Below are positions 40,370 to 49,492 of a stretch of 64,000 bases of DNA, in pieces. Each line of letters opens with the position of its first letter. Within the stretch, counting starts at the first letter, position 1. A program made the position numbers and the translations under genes. The notes beneath the pieces were generated by a model that saw nothing but the letters and a program-made list of their open reading frames with translations, was not told the DNA's origin and did no database searches. The stretch lies in the NCBI RefSeq assembly GCF_000196895.1, contig NC_014297.1:1999345-2063344 (forward strand), given 5' to 3'. The DNA comes from Halalkalicoccus jeotgali B3 (GTDB lineage Archaea; Halobacteriota; Halobacteria; Halobacteriales; Halalkalicoccaceae).

Positions 40370-41869
40370 ATGCGACTGCCACCGATACAGGCGGCGGTTC
40401 TCGAGGCCGCGAGCGCCACCGAGGACCGCACGATAGAACGGCTCGCCGAGGAGCTCGGCGAAAAACCCGAGGCCGTCACCGGGGCGGTCTTCGCCCTCGA
40501 AGAGGAGGGACTGCTCGACGTTACCGAAGAGACCGTCGAGGCCGTCTCGCTCACCGACGAAGGGACAGAGTACGTGGAGATGGGCCTGCCCGAACGCCGC
40601 CTCTACGAGGCCGCCCTCGAACTCGACGCCGACGAGGAGTCAGTTTCGATGGGCGAGGCCATCGGCCGGTCGGGCTTGGAGGGTCCGGAAGTCGACATCG
40701 CGCTGTCGAACTACGCCCGGAAGGGCTACGGGGAGATCGACTCCGGCGAACTCTCGGCGACCGCGGGTCGAGAGGAGGACGCCGAAGCCGACGCACTGGC
40801 GTTGATCGCGGCCGAGGAGCCGATCACCGACGCGGTCCTCGACGATCTCGCCCGGCGCGACCTCGTCTCCCGGCGGGAGTCGACGGTCCGCTCGGTGACG
40901 CTGACCGACGCGGGCGTCACCGCGCTGATGGAGGGAATCGAGGAGAGCGAGACGGTCGGCCAGCTCACCCCAGAACTGCTCACCACCGGCGAGTGGGATG
41001 ACGTGGAGTTCGCCGAGTACAACGTCGAGGCCGACGCCGCCGAGGTGGTGGGCGGAAAGAAACACGTCCTGCGCCAGACCGCCGACCGCGTGAAGGACGT
41101 TCTCGTGGGAATGGGTTTCGAGGAGATGGACGGCCCACACGTCGACTCGGAGTTCTGGATCAACGACGCGCTGTTCATGCCCCAGGACCACCCAGCACGA
41201 ACCCACTGGGACCAGTTCGCGCTCGAAGAGCCAAGCGAAACGGCCGACCTCCCCGAGGAACTCGTCGAGCGCGTGTGCTCGGCCCACCTGGAGGGCGTCG
41301 GCCCCGACGGCGACGGCTATCACTCGCCGTGGACCGAGGAGGTCGCCCGCGGGATGGACCTCCGCGGGCACACCACCTCGCTGTCGATGCGCTATCTCTC
41401 CGGGGAGGCGGTGGGAAAACTCGAACCGCCCCAGCGGTACTTCTCGGTCGAGAAAGTCTACAGGAACGACACCCTCGACCCGACGCACCTACTGGAGTTC
41501 TTCCAGATCGAGGGCTGGGTGATGGCCGAGGACCTCTCCGTGCGCGACCTCAAGGGCACTTTCACGGAGTTCTACGAGCGCTTCGGCATCACCGACCTGC
41601 AGTTCAAGCCCCACTACAATCCCTACACCGAACCGAGCTTCGAGCTGTTCGGTCACCACCCCGAGACGGGCGAACTGATCGAGATAGGAAATTCAGGGAT
41701 GTTCCGGCCCGAGGTGCTCGAACCGCTGGGTGTGGAGTGTGACGTGATGGCGTGGGGACTGGCCCTCGAACGTCTCGCGATGCTCATTACGGGTGCGGAG
41801 GACATCCGCGACCTCCATGGAACCCTCGCAGACATCGAGTTCCTCCGGAACGCGGAGGTGATCTACTGA
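40370..41869 (+). CDS. pheS: Phenylalanyl-tRNA synthetase alpha subunit
   Basis: A 499-residue catalytic subunit of the archaeal/eukaryotic type. About 190 N-terminal residues are winged-helix repeats (ERLAEELGEKPEAVTGAVFAL and a second unit), used to bind tRNA. The class II core follows, with motif 2 around KVYRNDTLDPTHLLEFFQIEG and motif 3 VMAWGLALERLAML. Charging of tRNA-Phe needs the beta subunit encoded next; the stop and the pheT start share bases (TGATG). Confidence 0.97.
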   Translation: MRLPPIQAAVLEAASATEDRTIERLAEELGEKPEAVTGAVFALEEEGLLDVTEETVEAVSLTDEGTEYVEMGLPERRLYEAALELDADEESVSMGEAIGRSGLEGPEVDIALSNYARKGYGEIDSGELSATAGREEDAEADALALIAAEEPITDAVLDDLARRDLVSRRESTVRSVTLTDAGVTALMEGIEESETVGQLTPELLTTGEWDDVEFAEYNVEADAAEVVGGKKHVLRQTADRVKDVLVGMGFEEMDGPHVDSEFWINDALFMPQDHPARTHWDQFALEEPSETADLPEELVERVCSAHLEGVGPDGDGYHSPWTEEVARGMDLRGHTTSLSMRYLSGEAVGKLEPPQRYFSVEKVYRNDTLDPTHLLEFFQIEGWVMAEDLSVRDLKGTFTEFYERFGITDLQFKPHYNPYTEPSFELFGHHPETGELIEIGNSGMFRPEVLEPLGVECDVMAWGLALERLAMLITGAEDIRDLHGTLADIEFLRNAEVIY

Positions 41870-43572
41870 TGCCCGTCGTCGACATCGACACCGACGAACT
41901 GCGACAGCTCACGGGTACCGACAAGGACGACGACCGGCTCAAGGACGACCTGTTCGGACTCGGATTGGAGTACGAGGGCGAGACGGAGGACGGCGACCTC
42001 CAGTTCGAGTTCGCGCCCGACCGGCTGGACCGCCTCTCGGTCGAGGGGGTCGCACGCTCGCTTCGGTACCAGTACGGCGAGGAGCGGGGCACGTACGTCC
42101 CGCCGACGAACAGCCCCGACTGGACGATCGAGGTCGAGGACGTCCCCGAGGAGCGACCGTACGTCACCGGCGCGGTGATTCGGGGGGTCGACCTCGACGA
42201 GAAGGGACTGGACTCGCTGATCCAGCTCCAGGAGAAACTCCACGCGACGATGGGCCGAAAGCGCGCGAAGGGCGCGATCGGGATCCACGACCTCACCATG
42301 CTGAAGGGCAAATCGCTCTCGGAGGAGGGCGGCCCGTCGATCAAGTATCGGGGCGTCGAGCCCGACGAGCCGCGGTTCGTTCCGCTGGATTCGAACGAGG
42401 AGCTCACACCCGCCGCGGTGCTCGAAGCACACCCCACGGGCCGGGAGTACGCGGCTCTCGTCGAGGGATATGACCGATATCCGGCGATCTACGACGAACT
42501 CGGCCTCTTTTCGTTCCCGCCGGTGATCAACGGCCGGCGAACCGAGGTCACGACCGATTCCCGCGAGCTGTTCGTCGAACTCACGGGTACGGACCAGTGG
42601 ACGATCGATAAGATGTGTGCGATCGTCTGCTATGCGCTGTCGGCCCGGGGCGCGACCATCGAGGAGGTCGAGGTCGAGTACCCCGACGCGACCCTCCTGC
42701 GTCCGGATTTCGAGGTTCGGAAGAAACGCGTCTCACACGATCGTATCGAGGGCATGCTCGGCATGGCGTTCGAACCCGAGACGGTCATCGACTGCTTTGA
42801 GCGTGCCGGGCTCTCGGCGACGCAAGTACTCGGTGAGGAGTCCGCCTACGATGTCGAGATCCCGCCCTATCGCGTCGACGTGCTCCATCCCGTTGACCTG
42901 ATCGACGACGTGGGCCGGGCCTACGGCTTCGATGCCCTGATCCCAACCTACCCCGACGTGGGCACCGTCGGCGGGCGCCACGAACGCACCAGACTGGAAG
43001 ACGCGACCCGAAACGTCCTCTGTGGGCTGGGCTTTGAGGACACGCTGAACTTCCACCTCATCAACGAGGCCGAGAACTACGACCGCCTCCGGGTCGAACC
43101 CGGCAATGAGGTCCTCGGCGCGGGCGAGGCGGCGACCATCCGCGAACCCTACAGCGAGGACTACACCATGGTCCGGACGTGGGCGCTGCCCTCGCTGCTG
43201 ATCCTGCTGGAGAACAACACGCATCGTTCGTACCCGCAAGACCTCGCGGAGGTCGGCTTCGCCGCCGAGCTCGACGCCTCGACGGAGACCGGCGTCGCCG
43301 AACGCCGGACCGTCGCTGGCGTGCTCGCGCGCACGGATGCCTCCTACGAGGACGCGAAGGGGCGACTGCAGGCGATCGCCCGCGCGTTCGACGTCGATCT
43401 CGAGACGCCCCCGACGACGCATCCGACGTTCATCGACGGGCGGACCGCCACGGTGGAGATCGACGGCCACTCGGTGGGGGTCGTCGGCGAGATCCATCCC
43501 GAAGTGCTTGTCGAACACGACCTCGAACTCCCGGTCGCGGCCTTCGAGTTCCGGTTGGACGCACTGGAGTAG
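41869..43572 (+). CDS. pheT: Phenylalanyl-tRNA synthetase beta subunit
   Basis: The 567-residue archaeal-length beta subunit starts MPVVDIDTDELRQLTG and contains the B3/B4 editing region (ENRLSVEG-like FAPDRLDRLSVEG at the N-terminal part, then the TTDSRELFVELTGTD region) and the B5 domain, followed by a catalytic-like module. It completes the alpha2-beta2 enzyme and hydrolyses mischarged Tyr-tRNA. It lacks the N-terminal EMAP-like domain of bacterial PheT, as normal for archaea. Confidence 0.97.
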   Translation: MPVVDIDTDELRQLTGTDKDDDRLKDDLFGLGLEYEGETEDGDLQFEFAPDRLDRLSVEGVARSLRYQYGEERGTYVPPTNSPDWTIEVEDVPEERPYVTGAVIRGVDLDEKGLDSLIQLQEKLHATMGRKRAKGAIGIHDLTMLKGKSLSEEGGPSIKYRGVEPDEPRFVPLDSNEELTPAAVLEAHPTGREYAALVEGYDRYPAIYDELGLFSFPPVINGRRTEVTTDSRELFVELTGTDQWTIDKMCAIVCYALSARGATIEEVEVEYPDATLLRPDFEVRKKRVSHDRIEGMLGMAFEPETVIDCFERAGLSATQVLGEESAYDVEIPPYRVDVLHPVDLIDDVGRAYGFDALIPTYPDVGTVGGRHERTRLEDATRNVLCGLGFEDTLNFHLINEAENYDRLRVEPGNEVLGAGEAATIREPYSEDYTMVRTWALPSLLILLENNTHRSYPQDLAEVGFAAELDASTETGVAERRTVAGVLARTDASYEDAKGRLQAIARAFDVDLETPPTTHPTFIDGRTATVEIDGHSVGVVGEIHPEVLVEHDLELPVAAFEFRLDALE

Positions 43573-43631
43573 CGTTTCGAGCCGGCGTTTCGGCGGCCAT
43601 CACTTATCACAGTGGCGTGCGAACGCCCGCC

Positions 43632-43865
43632 ATGGACCTGATCGGTCGGACGCTCGCGCCCTCGCTCGCCTGCCACGATTGTGACACCGAGATCGATCCC
43701 GAGGGTGGGATCTACGTCGGGGCGGACGCCGACGAGGTGTGGCCGGTCTGTCCCGAGCACGCCACGGACGCGACGGGCGTCGAGGTCGAACGGCGCTCGC
43801 GGCCCGAAAACGAGAAACGGTGGGACGAGTGGTACGTCATCACCTCGGTCCCCGACGGCGGCTGA
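43632..43865 (+). CDS. Small zinc-binding-like protein (77 aa)
   Basis: From the ATG at 43632 (MDLIGRTLAPSLA) the frame gives 77 acidic residues with CHDC near 14-17 and a CPEH motif near 40-43, likely one zinc site made of three cysteines and a histidine. It ends DEWYVITSVPDGG. It lies between pheT and the GST-like gene with its own 60-base upstream gap. No function is recognised. Confidence 0.72.
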   Translation: MDLIGRTLAPSLACHDCDTEIDPEGGIYVGADADEVWPVCPEHATDATGVEVERRSRPENEKRWDEWYVITSVPDGG

Positions 43866-43870
43866 GTCGT

Positions 43871-43878
43871 TTTATATC
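43871..43878 (+). promoter_or_regulatory. TATA box of the GST-like gene
   Basis: TTTATATC lies 20-27 bases before the GTG at 43898, fitting a leaderless transcript and supporting GTG as the start. Confidence 0.55.
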
Positions 43879-43897
43879 TCCACCCCGTAGAGTTCGC

Positions 43898-44878
43898 GTG
43901 AATCAACTGGTCGACGGCGAGTGGCGCACAGACGTCTATGAGACGACGAACGACGAGGGGGCTTTCGAGCGCCAGGAGACGACCTTTCGCGACCGGATCG
44001 GCGAGGAGTTTCCCGCCGAATCGGGTCGGTATCACCTCTACGTCTCCTATGCCTGCCCGTGGGCCCACCGCACCCTGCTCGCACGGTCGTTGAAAGGGCT
44101 CGAAGAGGCGATCTCTGTCTCGGTCGTTGATCCGTTCCGGGACGCCGAGGGCTGGCAGTTCAGCCCCGAGAAGGAGGGCTGCACCGAGGACCCGGTGATG
44201 AACGCGGACTACCTCCGGGAGCTCTACGTCCGGGCGGACCCTGACGTGACCTGTCGTGTAACCGTGCCGGTGCTCTGGGACAAAGAAGAAGAGACCATCG
44301 TCAACAACGAATCCCGCGAGGTATTGCGGATGCTCGACACCGAATTCGAGGCGTACGCGACCCACGAGGTCGACCTCTTCCCGGAGGGCTACCGCGAGGA
44401 AGTCGACGAGATCATCGACGCGATCTACGAACCGATCAACAACGGCGTCTATCGGGCCGGCTTTGCGAGCTCACAGGAGGCCTACGACGAGGCCATCGAC
44501 GACCTCTTTTCGGCCCTAGAGCACTGGGACTCGGTCCTTGCCGACCGGCGCTACCTCGCAGGCGATCGCCTCACCGAGGCCGACATCTGTCTGTTCACCA
44601 CGCTGATCCGGTTCGATCAGGTCTATCACACGCACTTCATGTGTAACGTCATGCAGATCCAGGATTACGACCACCTCTGGCCGTACCTGCGCGATCTGTA
44701 TCAGACCGCCGGCGTCGCCGAGACGGTGGAGATGGACCACATCAAGGAACACTACTACACGACCCATCCGGACGTGACCCCGTCGCGGATCGTCGCGCGC
44801 GGCCCGGATCTGGACTTCACCGCCCCTCACGACCGGGATGCATTGGCCGGAGAGTCGTCCGAGGCGCTAGTCCGGTAG
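43898..44878 (+). CDS. Xi-class glutathione S-transferase / glutathionyl-hydroquinone reductase-like protein
   Basis: The 326-residue protein has the Xi-class active-site motif YACPWAHR (Cys53) in a thioredoxin-fold N-terminal part (with TVPVLWDKEEETIVNNES) and an all-helical C-terminal part containing LTEADICLFTTLIRFD. Bacterial relatives reduce glutathionyl-hydroquinones. Haloarchaea use gamma-glutamylcysteine rather than glutathione, so the natural thiol is probably different. GTG at 43898 is used because a TATA box precedes it and the domain begins there. Confidence 0.9.
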   Translation: MNQLVDGEWRTDVYETTNDEGAFERQETTFRDRIGEEFPAESGRYHLYVSYACPWAHRTLLARSLKGLEEAISVSVVDPFRDAEGWQFSPEKEGCTEDPVMNADYLRELYVRADPDVTCRVTVPVLWDKEEETIVNNESREVLRMLDTEFEAYATHEVDLFPEGYREEVDEIIDAIYEPINNGVYRAGFASSQEAYDEAIDDLFSALEHWDSVLADRRYLAGDRLTEADICLFTTLIRFDQVYHTHFMCNVMQIQDYDHLWPYLRDLYQTAGVAETVEMDHIKEHYYTTHPDVTPSRIVARGPDLDFTAPHDRDALAGESSEALVR

Positions 44879-44916
44879 CGGCGCGTTGATCTTCTCTGGA
44901 TACGTTACCGTACCGC

Positions 44917-46209
44917 ATGGATAGCGAGAGCGAGACGGAGGTGGTCATCGTCGGCGCCGGGCCGGGAGGCTGCCTGCTGGCCTATCTGCTCGCCCGGAGC
45001 GGTATCGAGACGGTCCTGATCGAGCGCCACGCCACGCTGGACCGGGAGTTTCGCGGCTACCTGTTCCAGCCGCGCGCGCTCGAAGTCTTCGAGCAACTGG
45101 GGCTTCTAGAGAGCGTCCTCGGACTGGCCCACGAACGGGTCTCGCGCCCGGAGGTGGTGGTCTACGGCCGGCCCTACCGAACCATCGATTTCGCGGCACT
45201 CGACGGTGCGTACGACTACGCGCTGTTGATGGAACAGCCGCCGCTCTTGGAGATGCTCATCGAGCGCGCCAGCGCGTTCCCGAACTTCGAGTACCACGAC
45301 CGGCTGCCGGCCCGAGACCTGTTGTACGAGGGCGAGCGCGTCGTAGGCCTGCTCGCGACCAACCGCCGGACCGGCGAGGCGGTACGGATCCGCTCGCGGC
45401 TCGTCGTCGGCGCGGACGGGCGCTACTCCACGGTTCGGAGCGCAGCCGCGATCGACTCCGGCAGGCTGGACTCGAAGCTCGATCTGCTGTGGTTCAAGCT
45501 CCCGGCCGACGCCGTCGGCGAGATCGCACAGGGTCGGTACGGCGAGGCCGGCCTCCTACTCTACTTCGGGCTCGGCGGTGGTGTCGCCCAGGCCGGCTGG
45601 TTCATCCCGCGGGGGAGCTACAGCGATCTCCGCGAGGCGGGAATCGAGGCGCTTCGCGAGCGGATTGCGAGTGTCGATCCCGGCCTCGACGGGGTGTTGC
45701 CCGACGCACTCGAGGGGTTCGAGGACTGCACTCTACTGCGGATCGAACCCGGGATCAGCGAGCGGTGGGTCGAGGACGGACTCCTCCTGCTGGGCGATGC
45801 GGCCCACATCGCCTCGCCGGTCGGCGGGCAGGGCAATGCCCTGGCGCTCGCGGACGCCGTCGTCGCCCACGAAGTGATCGCCCGCACGCTCTCGCTCGAT
45901 CCCGGCGACGGCCCGCTTCCCGCTTGCGCGCTCGGGCGCTACGAGACGCGCCGCCGTCCCGCCGTCGAAGAGATAGTACGAACGCAACGCCGGGTCGAAC
46001 GGGCGTTGACGGCGCTGGTGCTGTACGGCGGGCGGGTCCCGAAACCGCTCCGACGGCCCCTCCTGCGAGCGCTGTTCTCGCTCGCGCCGCACACGCCCGG
46101 TTCGGGGCGAACGGCCGAACTGTTCGCCTTTGGGGCCGAGCCGGTCCGCGTGGACGACTCGTGGTTCGTCCGGCCGGAATCCGAACGCTCTTCCGGGAGA
46201 CGTCTCTAG
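44917..46209 (+). CDS. FAD-dependent monooxygenase (PHBH/UbiH family)
   Basis: A 430-residue flavoprotein. It has the N-terminal dinucleotide motif VVIVGAGPGGCLLAY with the strand-ending Glu (LIERH), the DG motif VVGADGRYSTVR and the GD motif LLGDAAHIASPVGGQGNAL, the three marks of aromatic-ring hydroxylase-type enzymes. The substrate is unknown; possibilities include quinones, isoprenoids or aromatics. It follows the GST-like gene by 38 bases on the same strand and precedes a peroxiredoxin by seven bases, so a redox or quinone theme is possible. Confidence 0.9.
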   Translation: MDSESETEVVIVGAGPGGCLLAYLLARSGIETVLIERHATLDREFRGYLFQPRALEVFEQLGLLESVLGLAHERVSRPEVVVYGRPYRTIDFAALDGAYDYALLMEQPPLLEMLIERASAFPNFEYHDRLPARDLLYEGERVVGLLATNRRTGEAVRIRSRLVVGADGRYSTVRSAAAIDSGRLDSKLDLLWFKLPADAVGEIAQGRYGEAGLLLYFGLGGGVAQAGWFIPRGSYSDLREAGIEALRERIASVDPGLDGVLPDALEGFEDCTLLRIEPGISERWVEDGLLLLGDAAHIASPVGGQGNALALADAVVAHEVIARTLSLDPGDGPLPACALGRYETRRRPAVEEIVRTQRRVERALTALVLYGGRVPKPLRRPLLRALFSLAPHTPGSGRTAELFAFGAEPVRVDDSWFVRPESERSSGRRL

Positions 46210-46216
46210 TCGGCCC

Positions 46217-46693
46217 ATGGCAGAGGTAGGCGACCCCGCGCCGGATATCACCGCACCGCTCGCGAACGGCGACGTCGAACCGTTCGTGCTCTCCGATCAG
46301 TTGGGAGACGGCCCCGTCGTACTGGCGTTCTTCCCCGGTGCGTTCACGAGCGTCTGTACCACCGAAATGAGCACGCTACAGGGCGACCTCGACCGGCTCC
46401 AAGAGAGCGGCGCGACGCTCTATGGTGTGAGCGTCGATACGCCGTTCGCACTCAACGAGTTCCGCGAGCAGGAGGACTTGGAGTTCGGCCTGATCAGCGA
46501 TACGAACAAGGCGGTTATCGAGGACTACGGCGTGGAGATGGACTTTGCGGACCTGGGCTATCACGGCGTCGCAAAGCGTGCGGTGTTCGTCCTCGACGAG
46601 GACGGCGAGATCACCTACGCGTGGGTCAGCGACGACCCCGGCGCGGAACCGGACTACGACGAACTGGTCGAAGCCGCGAGCGACGCCGCGTAA
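46217..46693 (+). CDS. Peroxiredoxin (AhpC/TSA family), single-cysteine type
   Basis: A 158-residue thioredoxin-fold peroxidase with the active-site FFPGAFTSVCTTEM (Cys47, with Thr44 and conserved Pro40). No other cysteine occurs, so it should work as a 1-Cys enzyme with an outside thiol, resembling AhpE or BCP-like proteins. It reduces hydrogen and organic peroxides. The ATG at 46217 lies eight bases after the monooxygenase stop, suggesting co-transcription. Confidence 0.94.
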   Translation: MAEVGDPAPDITAPLANGDVEPFVLSDQLGDGPVVLAFFPGAFTSVCTTEMSTLQGDLDRLQESGATLYGVSVDTPFALNEFREQEDLEFGLISDTNKAVIEDYGVEMDFADLGYHGVAKRAVFVLDEDGEITYAWVSDDPGAEPDYDELVEAASDAA

Positions 46694-46729
46694 ACGGGGG
46701 TTTTTCTACCTCGCGGACGGATCGAGGGT

Positions 46730-47530
46730 ATGGCTGAGACGACCGGTAACAGACGCTACGATCCCGACGCCGAGCACGCCTTTCCCGACGGTCGGGTCAA
46801 CGCGGTGCTCTCGTCTATCGAAGACGACGAGGAGATCCAGGCGTACCTCGAAGCCCAGAACGTCAATCCGGTCACCCGAATGCGCTACAACGACCACGGC
46901 GAGAAGCACATCGAGATCGTGCTGAACCGCGCGCTGTGTCTCTACGATCTGCTCAAGCGCGGCGGTGTCGAGTTCAACGGAGCCCGCGAGCAGGGCCTCG
47001 AAGAGGACGACGAAGCGGTGATCCTCGCCCTGGCCGCGAAGCTCCACGACATCGGCCACGTCGTCCACCGCTCGGACCACGCCTACTACTCGATCCCGCT
47101 CGCGGCGGATATCCTCGACCGGATCCTGCCGGAGTTCTACGATGTCGGCGGGCAGGTCCGGGTGAAAGGCGAGGTGCTGCACGCGATCCTCTGTCATCAC
47201 ACCGAGGAGACCCCCCTCACGCGGGAGGCGGGCGTCATCCGGATCTGTGACGGGCTGGACATGGAACGCGGGCGCTCGCGAAACCCCTACGAACGGGGCG
47301 GTCGGGGGATCAACACCGTCTCCAGTCAGGCGATCCAGCGCGTCTCCCTCCAGAAGGGCGAGGACGTCCCGGTCCACGTCGAGATCGAGATGACCGACGC
47401 GGCGGGCGTCTATCAGGTCGACAGCCTGCTGAAGGCCAAACTCGACGACTCGGGACTCGAGGACTTCGTTCGGATCGTCGCGCTCAACACCCGCAGTGAG
47501 AACGAACTCGTCAAGCGGATCGAGCTGTAA
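46730..47530 (+). CDS. HD-domain metal-dependent phosphohydrolase
   Basis: A 266-residue archaeal HD protein: RMRYNDHGEKHIEIVL supplies the first His, KLHDIGHVVHRSDH the HD pair, and AILCHHTEE further His ligands, with Asp in RICDGLDMERGR. The C-terminal 60 residues (VPVHVEIEMTD, VDSLLKAKLDD) form a separate small domain. Substrates of this subgroup may be nucleotides or phosphodiesters; none is shown. A TTTTT-containing promoter-like run lies about 28 bases upstream. Confidence 0.88.
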   Translation: MAETTGNRRYDPDAEHAFPDGRVNAVLSSIEDDEEIQAYLEAQNVNPVTRMRYNDHGEKHIEIVLNRALCLYDLLKRGGVEFNGAREQGLEEDDEAVILALAAKLHDIGHVVHRSDHAYYSIPLAADILDRILPEFYDVGGQVRVKGEVLHAILCHHTEETPLTREAGVIRICDGLDMERGRSRNPYERGGRGINTVSSQAIQRVSLQKGEDVPVHVEIEMTDAAGVYQVDSLLKAKLDDSGLEDFVRIVALNTRSENELVKRIEL

Positions 47531-47575
47531 ACGGGCGATGAGACGGCCCACCCGCTCGCAGTCGGTGGGGCGGCC

Positions 47576-48703
47576 ATGAGCGACTGGCTCCTGCTGGTCG
47601 GCGTGCTCGTCGCGGCGTTCGTCGGCTACAACGTCGGCGGGGCGACGACCGGTCCGGCCTTCGGCCCAGCGGTCGGGGCGGGGGCGATCTCGAAGGTCGG
47701 GGCGGCGGCGCTGATGACGGTGTTTTTCTTCGGCGGCGGCTGGACCCTCGGCCGGGAGGTCGTCGACACGCTCGGTGGCGAGATCGTCCCGAGCGCGCTG
47801 TTTACCCTCGAAGTCTCCATCGCCGTCCTCTTTTTCGTCGGCGGGGCGCTGTTCGTCGGGAACGTCTTCGGCGTGCCCGCCTCGACCTCGATGAGCGCCG
47901 TCGGCTCGATCGCGGGCCTGGGCATCGCGACCGGCCGAATCGACTGGGCGACGATGGGCGTGATCGTCACGTGGTGGCTCGTCGCGCCCGTGATCGCGTT
48001 CTGGATCAGCGGGGTCATCGGTCGGTATTTCTACCCGTCGCTCGACCGATGGGTCGCGATCCCCCGAAACGACCGCTCGACGTTCGTTCTCGACCGAACC
48101 GGTCGGGTGCCCCGTCCCAGGGCGGGCGAGGCCGTGGCCCGCCGGGAGGTCTTCGGTACGCTCGGATTGATCGCGATCGGCTGTTACATGGCGTTCAGTT
48201 CGGGTGCGAGCAACGTCGCAAACGCGGTCGCCCCGCTGGTGGGAAGCGGCGAGCTGGCGATGAGCCCCGCGATCGCGCTGGCGGCCGGGGCGACCGGGCT
48301 GGGGGCGTTTACGATCGCCAGACGCACCCTCGAAACGCTCGGCAACGACATCACCGACCTCCCGCTGACCGCCGCGATCGTCGTCGCGGTCGTCAGCGCG
48401 ACCATCATCACCCTCCTGTCGGCGGCCGGGATCCCCGCGAGTTTCGTCGTGGTCGCGACGATGAGCATCATCGGCCTCGGATGGGGTCGGGCGACCCGGA
48501 CGGTGCCGGCCGAGGACCCCCTCCTCGAGGACGACGCGCTCGCGGGGGCCGACGGGAGCGATTCGGAGGCAATCCCTCGAGCCACGGACCTGTTCGACCC
48601 GCAGACGACCGCGCGGGTCATCCTCCTCCAGAACGTCGTCCCCACCCTCGCGACCCTCGGGGCGTACCTCACCTTCCGGTTCGTGCCGCTTTTCGGCCTC
48701 TAA
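47576..48703 (+). CDS. Inorganic phosphate transporter (PiT family)
   Basis: A 375-residue membrane protein with about ten helices and the duplicated PiT motif: a degraded first copy VGYNVGGATTGPAFGPAVG at the N-terminus and the clearer second copy SSGASNVANAVAPLVGS in the second half, followed by GAFTIARRTLETLGNDI. The family imports phosphate with sodium or protons. The first copy lacks the usual Asp, as also recalled for other haloarchaeal members. It converges with the HNH gene, one base apart. Confidence 0.9.
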   Translation: MSDWLLLVGVLVAAFVGYNVGGATTGPAFGPAVGAGAISKVGAAALMTVFFFGGGWTLGREVVDTLGGEIVPSALFTLEVSIAVLFFVGGALFVGNVFGVPASTSMSAVGSIAGLGIATGRIDWATMGVIVTWWLVAPVIAFWISGVIGRYFYPSLDRWVAIPRNDRSTFVLDRTGRVPRPRAGEAVARREVFGTLGLIAIGCYMAFSSGASNVANAVAPLVGSGELAMSPAIALAAGATGLGAFTIARRTLETLGNDITDLPLTAAIVVAVVSATIITLLSAAGIPASFVVVATMSIIGLGWGRATRTVPAEDPLLEDDALAGADGSDSEAIPRATDLFDPQTTARVILLQNVVPTLATLGAYLTFRFVPLFGL

Positions 48704-48704
48704 A

Positions 48705-48980
48705 TCAGTCCCGCCAGCGCCTGACCCGGTCGCTGTCGTCGACCCGGACGTGGGTCTTATCGGTTTTCCTGATCCACGCGAGAAACGACTGGAGGCGCTC
48801 GGCCCCGCGCAGTGCCTCGACCGTGTCGTACTCCTGTTTCAGTTCGTGGTGGGTGAACGTCGCGTGGACCTGTTTGTGACAGGGCTGACACAGCCGTGCC
48901 GTCGGGCTCTCCGTACGGTTTTTCGGGATCAGGTGATGGGTCGTGGTCTCGACGGCCCGACCACAGAGTTCACAGCCCAT
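48705..48980 (-). CDS. HNH endonuclease domain protein (91 aa)
   Basis: A 91-residue protein: CELC near residues 3-6, THHLIPKNR with the HNH core histidine, and CQPCHKQVHATF closing the zinc site and active site. This small architecture is widespread in archaea and bacteria; it could be a nicking or restriction-like nuclease, but no partner methylase is nearby. The ATG at 48980 starts directly at the zinc motif. It diverges from the UspA gene. Confidence 0.9.
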   Translation of the reverse strand: MGCELCGRAVETTTHHLIPKNRTESPTARLCQPCHKQVHATFTHHELKQEYDTVEALRGAERLQSFLAWIRKTDKTHVRVDDSDRVRRWRD

Positions 48981-49046
48981 ACTGGATCGAGGGACCGGGG
49001 AACCGAAAGCGTGTCCACTTTTCACCCGGGGAGTTCTGCTTGGAGT

Positions 49047-49442
49047 ATGCAGATCCTCGTCCCGATCGACGGCTCGGGTAGCAGTTTCGACGCGCTCCGC
49101 TTTGGCGTCGAGTTCGCTCGCGGGTTCGACGCCGACCTCGCCGTGGTCCACTTCGCCGCCGAGCGAACCGAGGCGACTGACGACCTCTTCGAGCGCGCTC
49201 GTGGGGAGATCCGGGACGGTGGTCTCGAGGCCGACCCCGAACTGATCGAGACCGACGTCGTCACCGAGTCGGGCGCAGCCCGGAAGGTCGGAGAACGGAT
49301 CGTCTCGCTCGCCCGAGAGCGGGGCTACGACCACGTCGTGATGGGGCGGGCCACCAGCGGCCGACTCGAACGGTTCGTCGTCGGCAGCGCCTCGGAGGCG
49401 GTCGTCGAGGAGAGCGACCTGCCGGTGACGCTCATCCCGTAG
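49047..49442 (+). CDS. Universal stress protein (UspA family)
   Basis: A 131-residue Usp with all core features: N-terminal ILVPIDGSGSSFDAL, then VVHF, and the ATP-binding-like loop VMGRATSGRLERFVVGSASEAVVEE near the C-terminus (GxxG-x9-GS/T pattern), so it probably binds ATP, unlike the Usp at 21701. The ATG at 49047 begins the first strand. Stand-alone gene. Confidence 0.92.
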   Translation: MQILVPIDGSGSSFDALRFGVEFARGFDADLAVVHFAAERTEATDDLFERARGEIRDGGLEADPELIETDVVTESGAARKVGERIVSLARERGYDHVVMGRATSGRLERFVVGSASEAVVEESDLPVTLIP

Positions 49443-49492
49443 GTTGCGCACTCCGGGCGTACGTTTTTGCAAGTGAGCGCCGAACCGCGCCC

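Noticed and set aside
48705-48980. HNH gene as part of a restriction or defence system
   Set aside because: No methyltransferase, helicase or other defence gene lies beside it; neighbours are a phosphate permease and a UspA gene.
49022-49264. Minus-strand frame antisense to UspA
   Set aside because: Ser/Arg-rich shadow without acidic bias; the plus-strand Usp motifs are clear.
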